A DNA stretch of 64,000 nucleotides from Pseudoalteromonas peptidolytica (GCF_012641745.1 NZ_WEHZ01000018.1:1-64000); one strand, 5' to 3'. Shown: positions 16,645 through 25,494, counted from the stretch's first letter. Numbers and translations are program-made. The notes: a model not told the origin generated them from the letters alone.

Positions 16645-18330
16645 ATGAGTGCAACCGTAGAAAGATATGAACATGTAGAATGTAGAAAAAGTGAAGGTGC
16701 TCATTACACACCTCAGAAGTTATCTCAGTTTGTAGCTTCAAGGATTTTAGAAAAATCAAATAATAAAAAAAAATTAACGATTGCAGATCCAGCTATTGGC
16801 GATGCTGAGTTGATTTTAAGTTTACTGGAAACTATTGGGGAAGGTGTAGAAGTAGAAGTATTTGGCTTTGATGTTAATGCTGAGTCAATAGAGTTAAGCA
16901 AGAGAAGAATTCATCAATATTTTCCAAACGTTAAAATTAATCTTATAAATGGAGATTTTCTAGACTTTTGCTTAAATGTCGGTACATGTTTAGAAGATAT
17001 ATCAATTCCAAAATTCGATTTAATCATTGCAAATCCACCTTATATAAGAACTCAAGTATTAGGTTCTGAAAAAGCACAAATTCTTGCAAAGAACTTTGGT
17101 CTCAAAGGTAGAGTTGATATTTACCAAGCTTTCTTAGTTGGTATGAGTAAATGCCTTGAAGAAGATGGCATTGCTGGCGTAATTGTATCAAATAGATTTC
17201 TTACCACTAAAGGAACTGGCGAGTTAAGAAAGTCACTTTTTAGTTTATATGATATATATAATATTTGGGATTTTGGTGATACAAAGCTTTTCGAAGCAGC
17301 TGTATTACCAGCAGTATTGTTATTTTCACTTAAATCTGAAAACAATATTTCAGAAACAGAATTTAGCTCAATATATGAGTCAACAGAAGAATCAAATCTA
17401 TATGCTGATACCCCTGTAGACGCTGTATTACTTGATGGAATAGTGAAATGCGCTAATGGTAAATCTTACCAAGTAAAACGTGGGAAATTAGTGTTTGATT
17501 CTGAGCCAAAGGATATTTGGAGAATACAGGATAAAGATTCTGAGAAATGGCTGGATCACATTAAAAATAATACTTGGGCAGAGTTTGGAGATATTGGAAA
17601 AATTAGAGTTGGTGTAAAAACCACAGCAGATAATGTTTTTATCAAAGACTTTTGGAAAGAAGAAACGGGCTTTGAACCAGAATTACTCAAACCTCTGATA
17701 ACTCACCATGTTGCAGGTAGATTTAAGCAAGCTAAAGGTGAAACAAAAAAGATACTGTATACCCATGAAGTGCGAGAGGGAAAAAAGAAAGCTATTGATA
17801 TTGAACAGTACCCAATTAGTAAAGAGTACTTATTACAACATCGAGAGCAATTGGAAGCACGTAACTATGTAATCAAGGCTAAAAGGAACTGGTACGAAAT
17901 ATGGGTTCCTCAAAACCCCAAACTCTGGTTAGAAAAGAAAATTGTATTTAGAGATATTTGTGAAGAGCCTACATTCTGGATAGATGATAAAAAATCTGTT
18001 GTTAATGGTGATTGTTATTGGATGACTAATGAGACTTATTCAAAGTCTGATGATATATTGTGGCTTATTTTGGCAGTAGCAAATTCAAAGTTTATAGAAA
18101 AATTTTATGATATTAAATTTAATAATAAACTGTATTCGAATAAAAGAAGGTTTATCTCTCAGTATGTAGAAAAGTTCCCTTTACCAGATCCTGATTCTAA
18201 AATTTCTTTAAAAATGATTAATATGGCTAAAGAAATTTTTAATGAAGAAAATCAAGAGAAATCGGATAGCATTCAAGCCAAATTAAATGAATTAGTTTGG
18301 GAGGCTTTTTACCTCCCTATCGAATCTTAA
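16645..18330 (+). CDS. Type II N6-adenine DNA methyltransferase
   Basis: 569 residues from the first ATG at 16621 or 561 from ATG 16645; 16645 has a weak AGAG upstream and lies after the operator. Motif X-like GAHYTP, SAM motif I DPAIGDAELIL (GxG partly replaced), and catalytic motif IV NPPY (ANPPYIRTQ), as in gamma-class N6-adenine enzymes. The C-terminal half (about 300-560) resembles the TaqI/Eco57I-type target recognition region (PLITHHVAGRFKQ, WYEIW, KIVFRDICEEPTFWID, NSKFIEKFYDIKFNNKLYSNKRRF). It methylates DNA in the cytoplasm to protect it from the neighbouring endonuclease. The gene end overlaps the convergent endonuclease gene by 4 bp. The recognition sequence cannot be deduced. Confidence 0.9.
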   Translation: MSATVERYEHVECRKSEGAHYTPQKLSQFVASRILEKSNNKKKLTIADPAIGDAELILSLLETIGEGVEVEVFGFDVNAESIELSKRRIHQYFPNVKINLINGDFLDFCLNVGTCLEDISIPKFDLIIANPPYIRTQVLGSEKAQILAKNFGLKGRVDIYQAFLVGMSKCLEEDGIAGVIVSNRFLTTKGTGELRKSLFSLYDIYNIWDFGDTKLFEAAVLPAVLLFSLKSENNISETEFSSIYESTEESNLYADTPVDAVLLDGIVKCANGKSYQVKRGKLVFDSEPKDIWRIQDKDSEKWLDHIKNNTWAEFGDIGKIRVGVKTTADNVFIKDFWKEETGFEPELLKPLITHHVAGRFKQAKGETKKILYTHEVREGKKKAIDIEQYPISKEYLLQHREQLEARNYVIKAKRNWYEIWVPQNPKLWLEKKIVFRDICEEPTFWIDDKKSVVNGDCYWMTNETYSKSDDILWLILAVANSKFIEKFYDIKFNNKLYSNKRRFISQYVEKFPLPDPDSKISLKMINMAKEIFNEENQEKSDSIQAKLNELVWEAFYLPIES

Positions 18331-19376
18331 TTGTCAAAAAAATTGCGGGGTAAAGGTATTTGAATTTTTTTATTTAAAACTTTACCTCCAAACTGTTCAA
18401 ACCTGCTAAAAAAATCTGCGCCTGTTGATAAATATAATTTAGTTATGTTAACCATTCCATTTTCTATATTCCCATAGAAAAGAGCATATCTGACATCGCA
18501 ATGCCTTATCTGATAACCATTTACTTTTTCAATATCAAGGTATGCTTCACTATTTGGACAAACTAAACCTAAATCTATAGTTGGAGAAGTTTGTAATTTA
18601 ACTTCCAAAAGTTGATGTTTAACATCGGGAAATTGCCCATTGTCTCTATAGTCTGAGTAACCTAAAGCTTCACAAACTAAAGCATGAAGCACTGCACCCC
18701 TATTACGCTCTTGATCTGCTCCAGCATCTTTGAACGATTTACCCACAATAGATTTTAGCTTTTCGAAGCATGTAGATATTGGAAGTAGTAGGTTTGCTTG
18801 AGGTTTAGATATAGGGCAACTGCTAGATAAGTTCTTAACACTCTCATTTAACAATGTATTGACATTCGGCGTATCCTGAGAACTTATTAATTCATAAGTT
18901 TCATCTGTGGGTAATAAGCGAGCTTGAAATTTTTGAGTTAATGTTCCTGTTGTATCTAATGCAGCTAAATCACTTCCTGAAATAACTTTAACTTTTGTTA
19001 TTATGTCATTTTCGTCTGTACGGATAATCACATATCTTCTTTCAACATCTAGTTCTTCGTTCCAAACTTGAAGGTTATTTGATTTTTGTACATACGTATC
19101 AAAGAATTGACCAGTAAATCTGGGCTGGCATTTCTTAAATGATTTTGGTTGAGGGTATCCGAGTGCTTCACAAACTAGTTCTTTTGCTACTTTTGAGCGA
19201 GTTCTAATTGGGAGGTTTTCAAAAGAGTTCCCTTTTAATTTTTCATTTAAAATAGATGACAACTCTTCACTAGTTAGCCATAAATCTAGATCTCCTGTTT
19301 CGATTTGGTCGTATATTGAGAGTCCAGAATTGGAAATATTGGTAACTTTAGTTACAGCAGAAGATAACGTATCCAT
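18327..19376 (-). CDS. Type II restriction endonuclease (PD-(D/E)xK)
   Basis: 349 residues. Assigned from position between a cognate methyltransferase and a controller gene, and from a PD...ExK active site: P250-D251, then E258-V-K260 (FPDVKHQLLEVKLQ). The protein contains a visible internal duplication: LVCEALGY occurs at 67-74 and 233-240, each followed by a GQF segment; the first copy (RFTGQFFDTYVQKSNNLQVWNEE) has no ExK and may serve DNA recognition. Starts 15 nt after the controller gene, so the two form one transcript. ATG 19376 has only a weak GGAC upstream. Confidence 0.8.
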   Translation of the reverse strand: MDTLSSAVTKVTNISNSGLSIYDQIETGDLDLWLTSEELSSILNEKLKGNSFENLPIRTRSKVAKELVCEALGYPQPKSFKKCQPRFTGQFFDTYVQKSNNLQVWNEELDVERRYVIIRTDENDIITKVKVISGSDLAALDTTGTLTQKFQARLLPTDETYELISSQDTPNVNTLLNESVKNLSSSCPISKPQANLLLPISTCFEKLKSIVGKSFKDAGADQERNRGAVLHALVCEALGYSDYRDNGQFPDVKHQLLEVKLQTSPTIDLGLVCPNSEAYLDIEKVNGYQIRHCDVRYALFYGNIENGMVNITKLYLSTGADFFSRFEQFGGKVLNKKIQIPLPRNFFDN

Positions 19377-19391
19377 AAAATTTTAAGTCCA

Positions 19392-19613
19392 TTATTTAGT
19401 TAGTAATTGTGGAATAGGGGTTTGGAGGGCTTTTGATAGAGCTTCTAGTGTGCTAAGAGTTACATTTCGTTCACATCTTTCTACTGAACCAATGTAGGTT
19501 CGGTGTAAACCGCACTTTTCAGCTAACTCTTCTTGAGAAAGGCCGCTTTCCTTTCTTAAACATTGAATATTATTGGCTAATATCTTTAGAAGCTCTGTAC
19601 TTGGCTTTCGCAT
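19392..19613 (-). CDS. Restriction-modification controller (C) protein, XRE family
   Basis: 73 residues from ATG 19613, chosen because AGAGGT lies 6 nt upstream; the longer frame would need a TTG with no site. A single helix-turn-helix fills the protein: LRKESGLSQEELAEKCGLHRTYIGSVERCERNVTLSTLEALSKAL. HRTYIGSVERxERNVTL is characteristic of C proteins of type II systems. It should activate its own operon (controller plus endonuclease) and later repress it, delaying endonuclease build-up after the island enters a new cell. Operators are visible at 19655-19678 and 16627-16635. Confidence 0.88.
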   Translation of the reverse strand: MRKPSTELLKILANNIQCLRKESGLSQEELAEKCGLHRTYIGSVERCERNVTLSTLEALSKALQTPIPQLLTK

Positions 19614-19654
19614 GATTACCTCTTTTATTTTCAAAAGGATAATTGCATATGAAC

Positions 19655-19678
19655 ACTATAAGTCTACAGATTATAAGT
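19655..19678 (-). promoter_or_regulatory. C-box: tandem controller operator (OL and OR)
   Basis: Read on the - strand, ACTTATAATC (19678-19669) is followed by TGTAG and then ACTTATAGT (19663-19655). This is the two-dimer layout of C-boxes, close to the operator described for Esp1396I and relatives (ACTTATAGTC - CGTG - GATTATAGT). It is about 41 nt upstream of the controller ATG. TAGACT within it could act as the -35 element of the promoter. Confidence 0.8.
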
Positions 19679-19742
19679 AGCATCGCTTTAGCTTGACATA
19701 GAGCTTTCTGGTAAGCTTTTGTGATTACAATTACTTAGTAGG

Positions 19743-19961
19743 TTACTCACTAAAAAAGTAACCAATATCAACCCCATAAAAATCTGCTATCAAAGCAAGC
19801 TGAGCAGCGAATATACGATTTTTATTGAGTTCAAATAGAGAGTACTGTTGGTTAGAGCAATTCAGCACATCCCCAAGCCTCTGTAATGAGTACCCCCTTT
19901 CTAGTCTAATTGCTCGTAAGTTCTTTGATATCAATGCGTTAACTTCATCTTGATCTAACAC
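19743..19961 (-). CDS. XRE-family helix-turn-helix protein
   Basis: 72 residues, GTG start at 19961 with GAGGA about 10 nt upstream. One Cro/CI-type helix-turn-helix: ISKNLRAIRLERGYSLQRLGDVLNCSNQQYSLFELNKNRI, then FYGVDIGYFF. It differs from the controller protein and is separated from it by the C-box region. It could be a general repressor of island functions or of the lipoprotein gene that lies divergently; no operator can be assigned. Confidence 0.72.
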   Translation of the reverse strand: MLDQDEVNALISKNLRAIRLERGYSLQRLGDVLNCSNQQYSLFELNKNRIFAAQLALIADFYGVDIGYFFSE

Positions 19962-20077
19962 CTAGATGTTCCTCAATAAATTCATGTTTTTATTGAGAAA
20001 TTTTAAGTAGTCTTGTAATCTATATCTCCAAGTCACACTTGGAATTTGTTTTTGAAGAAGGGTTATAAGGAATTGAT

Positions 20078-20458
20078 ATGATGAATTTGAAAAAGGCCAT
20101 TGCTGTGGGCTTGGTAACTGCTGGTCTAGTAGGTTGTGGTACTGAAGTGATTGCGAATGAAGATTTAGCAAAAATGTCTGCGCCAGAGTTGGCCACGCTT
20201 TATTGCACTGCAATGAAAGATACGAACTTAGAACAATTACAGGTTCTAGTTGGTAATGAAAGCGATTGGAAAGAATTTAAAAGTATTTATTTTGCCAATG
20301 AGAAAGAAATAGCAAGGCATAAAACTAAAGCCGAAAAATATGATTGTGAGATCGTAGAGACGAGAGAAAGTAAAAAGCAAACGAAGTTCTATTTTAAGAA
20401 GTTTAAGAAAGTGTACGTATATAAAGAAAATAATATCAATACACTAAAACTTATTTAA
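20078..20458 (+). CDS. Small lipoprotein, paired with metalloprotease
   Basis: 126 residues. AAGGAATTGAT precedes the ATG. Lipoprotein signal with lipobox LVGC (Cys about 20). The mature part has a helical stretch with LYCTAMKDTNLEQL and a later YDCEIVETRE followed by alternating strands ending in KKVYVYKEN. The same arrangement (one Cys in the first helix, a second in a DC-I strand, then two strands) appears in the lipoprotein at 22510, so the two are paralogues; both resemble small DUF4878-like secreted proteins. They flank a secreted protease gene, so chaperone, inhibitor or anchoring roles are possible. Function unknown. Confidence 0.7.
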   Translation: MMNLKKAIAVGLVTAGLVGCGTEVIANEDLAKMSAPELATLYCTAMKDTNLEQLQVLVGNESDWKEFKSIYFANEKEIARHKTKAEKYDCEIVETRESKKQTKFYFKKFKKVYVYKENNINTLKLI

Positions 20459-20479
20459 ATGTTTTATTTTAAATTGTTG

Positions 20480-20506
20480 AAAGGCTGGTCTATGAACTGG
20501 CCTTTT
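20480..20506 (+). terminator. Hairpin with T-run after the first lipoprotein
   Basis: AAAGGC (20480-20485) pairs with GCCTTT (20500-20505), with extra pairing possible inside the loop (GGTC / GAAC with wobble), followed by TT. It would separate the lipoprotein from the protease transcript, at least partly. Confidence 0.5.
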
Positions 20507-20538
20507 GTGATCTTTATATGATTAATTAAAGGGACGTA

Positions 20539-22470
20539 ATGAAAAAATTAACTATCACCCCTATAGCGCTTGTTTTGGCTTCATTTAATTTTACTTCAAA
20601 TGCAACAGAACCATTTGATATGAATACTACGCATTCATATGTTCAGAATGAAAAATATTCCAAGCAATACGTTTTAGATGCGCTTGTTCTCAATGAAGAA
20701 AGCAGGTGGAATTACAATAATCCTTTAGGGACATCTGTTACAGTCACTTATGCTTTTGCTGGTAGTGATTTTGGTTATCCATATGCTGACTGCTGCGTTG
20801 AACGTGACTTTAAAGATTATGAAAAAGAGGCTTTTTTAGAAGTTTTTGAAAATATCAGCTCGGTGACAGGTGTTACTTTTGTTGAAGTAAGTGATGTTGC
20901 CAACACCAATATTATTTTTACAATTAGCTCTAATGCTGCTGGTGCCGAATTTCCACCAACAAACGATAGTGATGCCTCTCGTCCTAGAATTGTTCATGTT
21001 GGTGAAAATGACTACTTAAATTACCTAGATCCTAATCGTGATATTCAACCTTATGATCGTAAAAAAACAAACGATATTGATTTTAAGCATGATGTATCTC
21101 GTTCTAAAGACGCAATAGTTCATGAAGTCTTACATGCGCTGGGTTTGAAACATCCTGCGTACATTGATAACGGTACAATAGTACGTCTTTTGGATGACAG
21201 TGAAGAAAATAAGATGTTTACTGCAATGTCTTACAACTTACCCGCAACAACCTCTGAATTGTACAAACCCACTACGGTTAAAAAGTATGACGTTGTAGCA
21301 CTCCAACACCTGTATGGCGCACCTGCCAAGCCTATTGAAAATGACCATTATGAATATGATGATACTTTTTCATATCACAAGATGATTGTTGATACGGACG
21401 GTATTGATACGATCAGCGTAACCAACAGTGAGCGAAACAATGTTATTGATTTACGCTCTGGCGCATTCAGTTCAATTGCTCCAAACCCTACAGGTTTTTA
21501 TGATGCTGATGTTGGCGGTGAACACATGAACCGAAGCCACAACAGCCTTGCTATTTCGTTTGATACGGTTATTGAAAATGCTATAGGTGGTTCAGGTAAT
21601 GATACGTTAGTTGGTAATGAAGCCAATAATGAACTGGATGGGGGCTTAGGCTCAGATAAAGTCATTTATCCTGGTAATAAAGCTGATTATTCAATAGATC
21701 AGGGTGATAACTTCGTCACTGTAACCTCCCTGTCAACTGGTGATGTTGATTCTTTGAAAAGTATTGAAGTAATTGAGTTCAAAGATCAAACAGTAATTTT
21801 AAATAACGCACCTGTTTTGACCATGCCTGATGATCTTACAGTTCGTCTTGGATCTCCAGTCGAACTGACTGTTGTAGCTTCAGATGCTGATGGTGATGCT
21901 TTAACCTTTAATTGGGGACAAACAGGCGGTTCAGGCGTTACTTTAAACGGTTCTGACACTGCTACAGTGTCATTTACTGCACCTTTAGTTGATGCTGTTA
22001 GTACAGTGATATTAGAAGCTAGTGTTTCTGATTCTGTTGATAATATAAAAGGTGAAGTGACTGTTACTATTCAACCAAATAATTCCCCTGTGATTGAGTT
22101 ACCAGCAGATCAAACCGTCAATGAAGGTGACAGTGTATCTCTCTCTGTAACAGCCTCTGATGATGACAATGATGCTTTGTCTTATCGTTGGCTTGTTAAC
22201 GGTGCTTCTATCACTTTAAGTGGCGATACAACCAATACAGTTTCTTTTACAGCTCCTGACGTTTCAAATGATACAGGTATAACAGTAGAGGTTTTTGTAT
22301 CTGATGGTTTTGATGAAGTAAGTACTTCTTCAATCGTAACGGTGAAAAATGTCGAAACCTCTACTAGTACGCCAGAAACTACACAACCAGAGAAAAGCAG
22401 TAGTGGCGGATCATTCGGGTGGCTGATGCTTCTACTTTGTGGTGGATTACTGGCAAGACGAAAAAACTAA
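20539..22470 (+). CDS. Secreted M10-type zinc metalloprotease with RTX segment, two Ig-like domains and GlyGly-CTERM tail
   Basis: 643 residues. Signal peptide (1-22). Matrixin/serralysin-like catalytic domain about 60-265: zinc motif HEVLHALGLKH (H195, E196, H199, H205) and Met-turn AMSY (M230). Asp/Asn/Gly-rich RTX-type calcium repeats at about 350-375 (GGSGNDTLVGN). Two PKD/cadherin-like domains at 423-512 and 516-604, each with a SDxDxDAL(T/S) calcium-type motif. The C terminus is a Ser/Gly linker, GGSFGW, a hydrophobic helix and RRKN (622-643), a GlyGly-CTERM sorting signal normally cut by rhombosortase after type II secretion. Island cargo, flanked by two related lipoprotein genes. Confidence 0.88.
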   Translation: MKKLTITPIALVLASFNFTSNATEPFDMNTTHSYVQNEKYSKQYVLDALVLNEESRWNYNNPLGTSVTVTYAFAGSDFGYPYADCCVERDFKDYEKEAFLEVFENISSVTGVTFVEVSDVANTNIIFTISSNAAGAEFPPTNDSDASRPRIVHVGENDYLNYLDPNRDIQPYDRKKTNDIDFKHDVSRSKDAIVHEVLHALGLKHPAYIDNGTIVRLLDDSEENKMFTAMSYNLPATTSELYKPTTVKKYDVVALQHLYGAPAKPIENDHYEYDDTFSYHKMIVDTDGIDTISVTNSERNNVIDLRSGAFSSIAPNPTGFYDADVGGEHMNRSHNSLAISFDTVIENAIGGSGNDTLVGNEANNELDGGLGSDKVIYPGNKADYSIDQGDNFVTVTSLSTGDVDSLKSIEVIEFKDQTVILNNAPVLTMPDDLTVRLGSPVELTVVASDADGDALTFNWGQTGGSGVTLNGSDTATVSFTAPLVDAVSTVILEASVSDSVDNIKGEVTVTIQPNNSPVIELPADQTVNEGDSVSLSVTASDDDNDALSYRWLVNGASITLSGDTTNTVSFTAPDVSNDTGITVEVFVSDGFDEVSTSSIVTVKNVETSTSTPETTQPEKSSSGGSFGWLMLLLCGGLLARRKN

Positions 22471-22509
22471 TTTAACGACTAAAAAGAAAAACAAACGGAG
22501 CTTAATAAA

Positions 22510-22881
22510 ATGAAAAAACTACTAATAATATCAGCTTTAGTAACTGCTATAACTGGTTGTGGTGATCCTGCTGCTGACGCTAAATCAGTAGCAGTTCAGT
22601 TCTGCGATAATATTGCGGAAGCAAATTTTAAGATGAAAGATATTGCCGATCCTGATGTTATAAATGCATTTCAGGGACTTCATAAAATGAATATGGATAT
22701 GTATGAGCATAATATATCGAATAAGATTGACTGTTCTATAAAAGATGTGGAAGAAGTTAAAGAAGAAAAGTCGTACAAAGTGGCTTTTGAAAATATGAAC
22801 ACAGTCCTAGTTAATTTTGATGAAGATTCAGATTCATTTAAAGTTCAAAGACAATTCCAAATGACCAGCAATTTATTCTAG
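22510..22881 (+). CDS. Small lipoprotein, paralogue of the one at 20078
   Basis: 123 residues. An ACGGAG ribosome site lies upstream at about 22494-22499, with the ATG 10 nt later. Lipobox ITGC (Cys about 17). Mature part: AVQFCDNIAEANFKMKDI helix, IDCSIKDVEEV strand, then SYKVAFENMNTVLVNFDED, aligning by eye with LYCTAMKDTNLEQL, YDCEIVETRE and TKFYFKKFKKVYVYKEN of the upstream lipoprotein. It follows the protease by 39 nt and is probably cotranscribed with it. Function unknown; see the cassette finding. Confidence 0.7.
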   Translation: MKKLLIISALVTAITGCGDPAADAKSVAVQFCDNIAEANFKMKDIADPDVINAFQGLHKMNMDMYEHNISNKIDCSIKDVEEVKEEKSYKVAFENMNTVLVNFDEDSDSFKVQRQFQMTSNLF

Positions 22882-22905
22882 AGATTTGGTAAAGTTTAAG
22901 TTGTG

Positions 22906-22932
22906 AAAAGGTTGGCAATTGCTGACCTTTTT
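22906..22932 (+). terminator. Intrinsic terminator after the second lipoprotein
   Basis: AAAAGGT (22906-22912) pairs with ACCTTTT (22925-22931), with GCAATTGC in the middle able to extend the structure; T-run at the end. Between here and 23175 no gene is seen. Confidence 0.65.
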
Positions 22933-23175
22933 TATGTCTAAATCATCACTATCACGCTCTGTAACCCATTTTTACTGATTGCTGATATGATTACGTTGAT
23001 TGGCAAGATGACGTGATTTGTGGGCTTTCTGTAGTGATTCTGATCTAAATAATCCAGATGGACTGGATTATAATGTTTATGTTTTTATTGAAGCTCGAAA
23101 ATTTATAATAAACTTGTTTTGTTTGAAATTTTGAGGAAACAAGCTTGCGCGTTAGTTACATACTTTTAGATGAAA

Positions 23176-23376
23176 TTATTCTCTTACAAAAAGATAATTT
23201 ACTGCTTCACACTTACTGCAAATAATAAATCCATCAATTTCATTAGGATCAATTGGTTGATCGAGCTGTTTATTAACAACCGAATTAACTTCTTTTTTCC
23301 ATTCGATTGAACAACCAACGAACTCTCGTGAAACATCAAAGCAAGTGCCAGCGCAAAAGTTGCATATATTAATCAT
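23176..23376 (-). CDS. Small zinc-ribbon-like protein, function unknown
   Basis: 66 residues with a good AAGGAG ribosome site 5 nt before the ATG. CNFCAGTC near the N terminus and CSKC near the C terminus could together bind a zinc ion in a ribbon. Acidic middle part. Encoded on the same strand as the relaxase, 85 nt further downstream. No family recognised. Confidence 0.65.
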   Translation of the reverse strand: MINICNFCAGTCFDVSREFVGCSIEWKKEVNSVVNKQLDQPIDPNEIDGFIICSKCEAVNYLFVRE

Positions 23377-23461
23377 TTTTTCTCCTTTAATTTTTATTTG
23401 TAACTTGAATGTTTATCTCACTTGGGGTATTTGTCAACCATGATTTAAAAAATAATTTTTA

Positions 23462-25369
23462 TTATAACTTGTTTCTTTTATTTTGTGATTTGTAAATTAA
23501 TTGATTTGACACCTTAAATCGCTCTTCAATAAAGTTGTCTTTGGCGGATTCGAATTTAACAGCACTTTTAACTATTCTATCTGTAACTTTTGGAGAAACA
23601 TGATTCAGCTTATCTATAGCTTCAGCAGCTTCTTTTGTTGCGAATTGTTTATTGACTTCAATATCATTTATTTCAATGGTGCGTTGCCAATAATTAATCT
23701 TTTTAAGTGCTGCTTTAGTAAGACTTTCAATTTCTTTATTAAGCAAATCTATTTTACTAAGTTTTGACAATATGTTTGAAGAAAGCTCCTTTTTGAGTTT
23801 CTGTTTATTTTCAATGGTTTCATTCGTAGCCCTTAAGTCTTGTTTTGCTTTAACAGACAATCTTTGTGTTTTCTCAAGCCCAATCTGTGCTTGTTCAGTC
23901 ATTTCTTTTTTCATTTGATAACGGCTCTGTGTACGACATGAAAGAGGGAGTTGCTCTTGAAGGCAAGCTTGAATATATTCAAAAGAAGATTTTTCTGTGG
24001 AATTTAGAAACTTTAATGCAATGTTATGTCTAAAAAGCATGTTCTGCATTTCTGTATAAAAAGATAAGTTTATAATTTGGCCTATTAAGGTCATTTCTTT
24101 GTCAGTAAGTCTATAACCGTTATCTTCATCTAAATTGAAATCAATATCGTAAATTTTATTTAGTCTGTGTTGCTCTTTACGAGCAAAATCAATCTGAGCT
24201 TGGCGGATATCGTACTCACCAGTTTGAAAGTTTTTACCATTAACAAAAAAATGTAAATTATCACCAGAACGAATGGAAAGATCGGCTGTTTCATCAAGGT
24301 GGATAGCACCAAAAATTACAGGGTGATTAGGATATGCTTTTTTAAACCAAGTCTGTGCAACTTGCATATACTCTTGAGCTTCAATCTTTGACAGATCCCC
24401 GTTTTTATGAGGGATTTTAAACACACTTTCTTGTATTAGACATGTTTGTGCGCTTGAGAAAATACGCTTTTCACTTCTAGCTTTTATGTGCTTATCTCTT
24501 ATGTTTATAAAATTCTCAAAATTACGTTTTTTCTGTTCTGCTTTGGCTGGTGATAGATTTAAATTTTCAATGCGCTTATAAGCCATCTCTCGCGCTTTAT
24601 TTATGATCAGGGCTATCTTTTCATCTTCATTACCTTTTAACTTGCTAGATCTATTTTCAAGCATATTAATGACCTTTTTGAACGCATCATCATCTGCAAT
24701 AGTTAGAACTTTTTTCCTGTAGTTTGCTCTAGATGTTGATAATCTTTTTATGGCCTTTTTGTTTTGGATATCATCTTGATTCAGCAGATCTGTTTCTTTA
24801 TCCGAAATGATTTCATCAAAAATTTTCTGATTAATGTCATTAAATTCATCACCTTTATAGATAGTATTATTATAAAAGTACAAATTTTTTTCTGTTAGTT
24901 GGTCTTCCCATTCCAAAACATCTTTTTTCTGTAACCTCAATGAATGTGTAAGGCTGTTTTTAAGCGTTTTTAGTGACCTTTTTCCTTGTTGCATAGCTCT
25001 GTAATTTATCGAGCTAAAACGCCCTGTGATTTGCTTTGTCGGTGTTCTATTATTAGCTTCAAAGACGTTCAGAATCTTATTGTTGAAATGTTTATCAATC
25101 GGTAATCTATTTCTAAAAGTTGATACTAATTTCTTAGCTGATTTTGTTTTGAAATCGCTTATCTTTTGTTGCTTTGCAGCTTCTTTTACAAGCTTCTCTA
25201 AGTCTAGCATCATCTTCTCAGATGCTGCTTTAGCTTTAGCTTCTTCGTGTTGTTGTTGTTGACGCTCACTAGCTTCTAACTGTTTATTAAAAGATTTTGA
25301 TGCTTTTTCAATTTTATTTTGCTTTTGATTTGCTTTTTTATTTTTGAAATCTTCATTGTTAAAATTCAT
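23462..25369 (-). CDS. Putative relaxase/mobilisation protein, MOBV (Mob/Pre)-like
   Basis: 635 residues from ATG 25369 (AAAGGAC upstream); a GTG at 25414 is in frame but unsupported. The first ~100 residues are charged and coiled. INYRAMQQGKRSLKTLK then LTHSLR resembles MOBV motif I (R..K.K, HNxR). IHLDETADL, 12 residues, LHFFV resembles the HxDE...H metal/active-site motif III of Mob/Pre relaxases, though with an insertion and fewer histidines than usual. The C-terminal third is a long coiled coil. Such proteins nick oriT and pilot DNA during mobilisation. An oriT-like inverted repeat lies directly upstream. Moderate confidence because the motif match is imperfect. Confidence 0.6.
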   Translation of the reverse strand: MNFNNEDFKNKKANQKQNKIEKASKSFNKQLEASERQQQQHEEAKAKAASEKMMLDLEKLVKEAAKQQKISDFKTKSAKKLVSTFRNRLPIDKHFNNKILNVFEANNRTPTKQITGRFSSINYRAMQQGKRSLKTLKNSLTHSLRLQKKDVLEWEDQLTEKNLYFYNNTIYKGDEFNDINQKIFDEIISDKETDLLNQDDIQNKKAIKRLSTSRANYRKKVLTIADDDAFKKVINMLENRSSKLKGNEDEKIALIINKAREMAYKRIENLNLSPAKAEQKKRNFENFINIRDKHIKARSEKRIFSSAQTCLIQESVFKIPHKNGDLSKIEAQEYMQVAQTWFKKAYPNHPVIFGAIHLDETADLSIRSGDNLHFFVNGKNFQTGEYDIRQAQIDFARKEQHRLNKIYDIDFNLDEDNGYRLTDKEMTLIGQIINLSFYTEMQNMLFRHNIALKFLNSTEKSSFEYIQACLQEQLPLSCRTQSRYQMKKEMTEQAQIGLEKTQRLSVKAKQDLRATNETIENKQKLKKELSSNILSKLSKIDLLNKEIESLTKAALKKINYWQRTIEINDIEVNKQFATKEAAEAIDKLNHVSPKVTDRIVKSAVKFESAKDNFIEERFKVSNQLIYKSQNKRNKL

Positions 25370-25412
25370 TTTTAATAAGTCCTTTTTTGTTTTTTGATCC
25401 TGCTGATTAAGC

Positions 25413-25494
25413 ACCAGACCATTTCAATCGAGCCTGCGAGTATTGCAACTGACTATTGCAGCGAAGCAAAAAAGTCAGAAATGGAGCTTCTGGT
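25413..25494. other. Candidate oriT: nested inverted and direct repeats upstream of the relaxase
   Basis: Outer arms ACCAGA-CCATTTC (25413-25425, interrupted) and GAAATGGAGCTTCTGGT (25478-25494) are near reverse complements. Inner arms CTGACT (25449-25454) and AGTCAG (25473-25478). TATTGCA is repeated directly at 25441 and 25454. Nested structure next to a relaxase start is typical of transfer origins. Confidence 0.45.

Noticed and set aside
19962..20213. 83-codon - strand ORF
   Set aside because: Overlaps the better supported lipoprotein gene on the + strand and shows no features.
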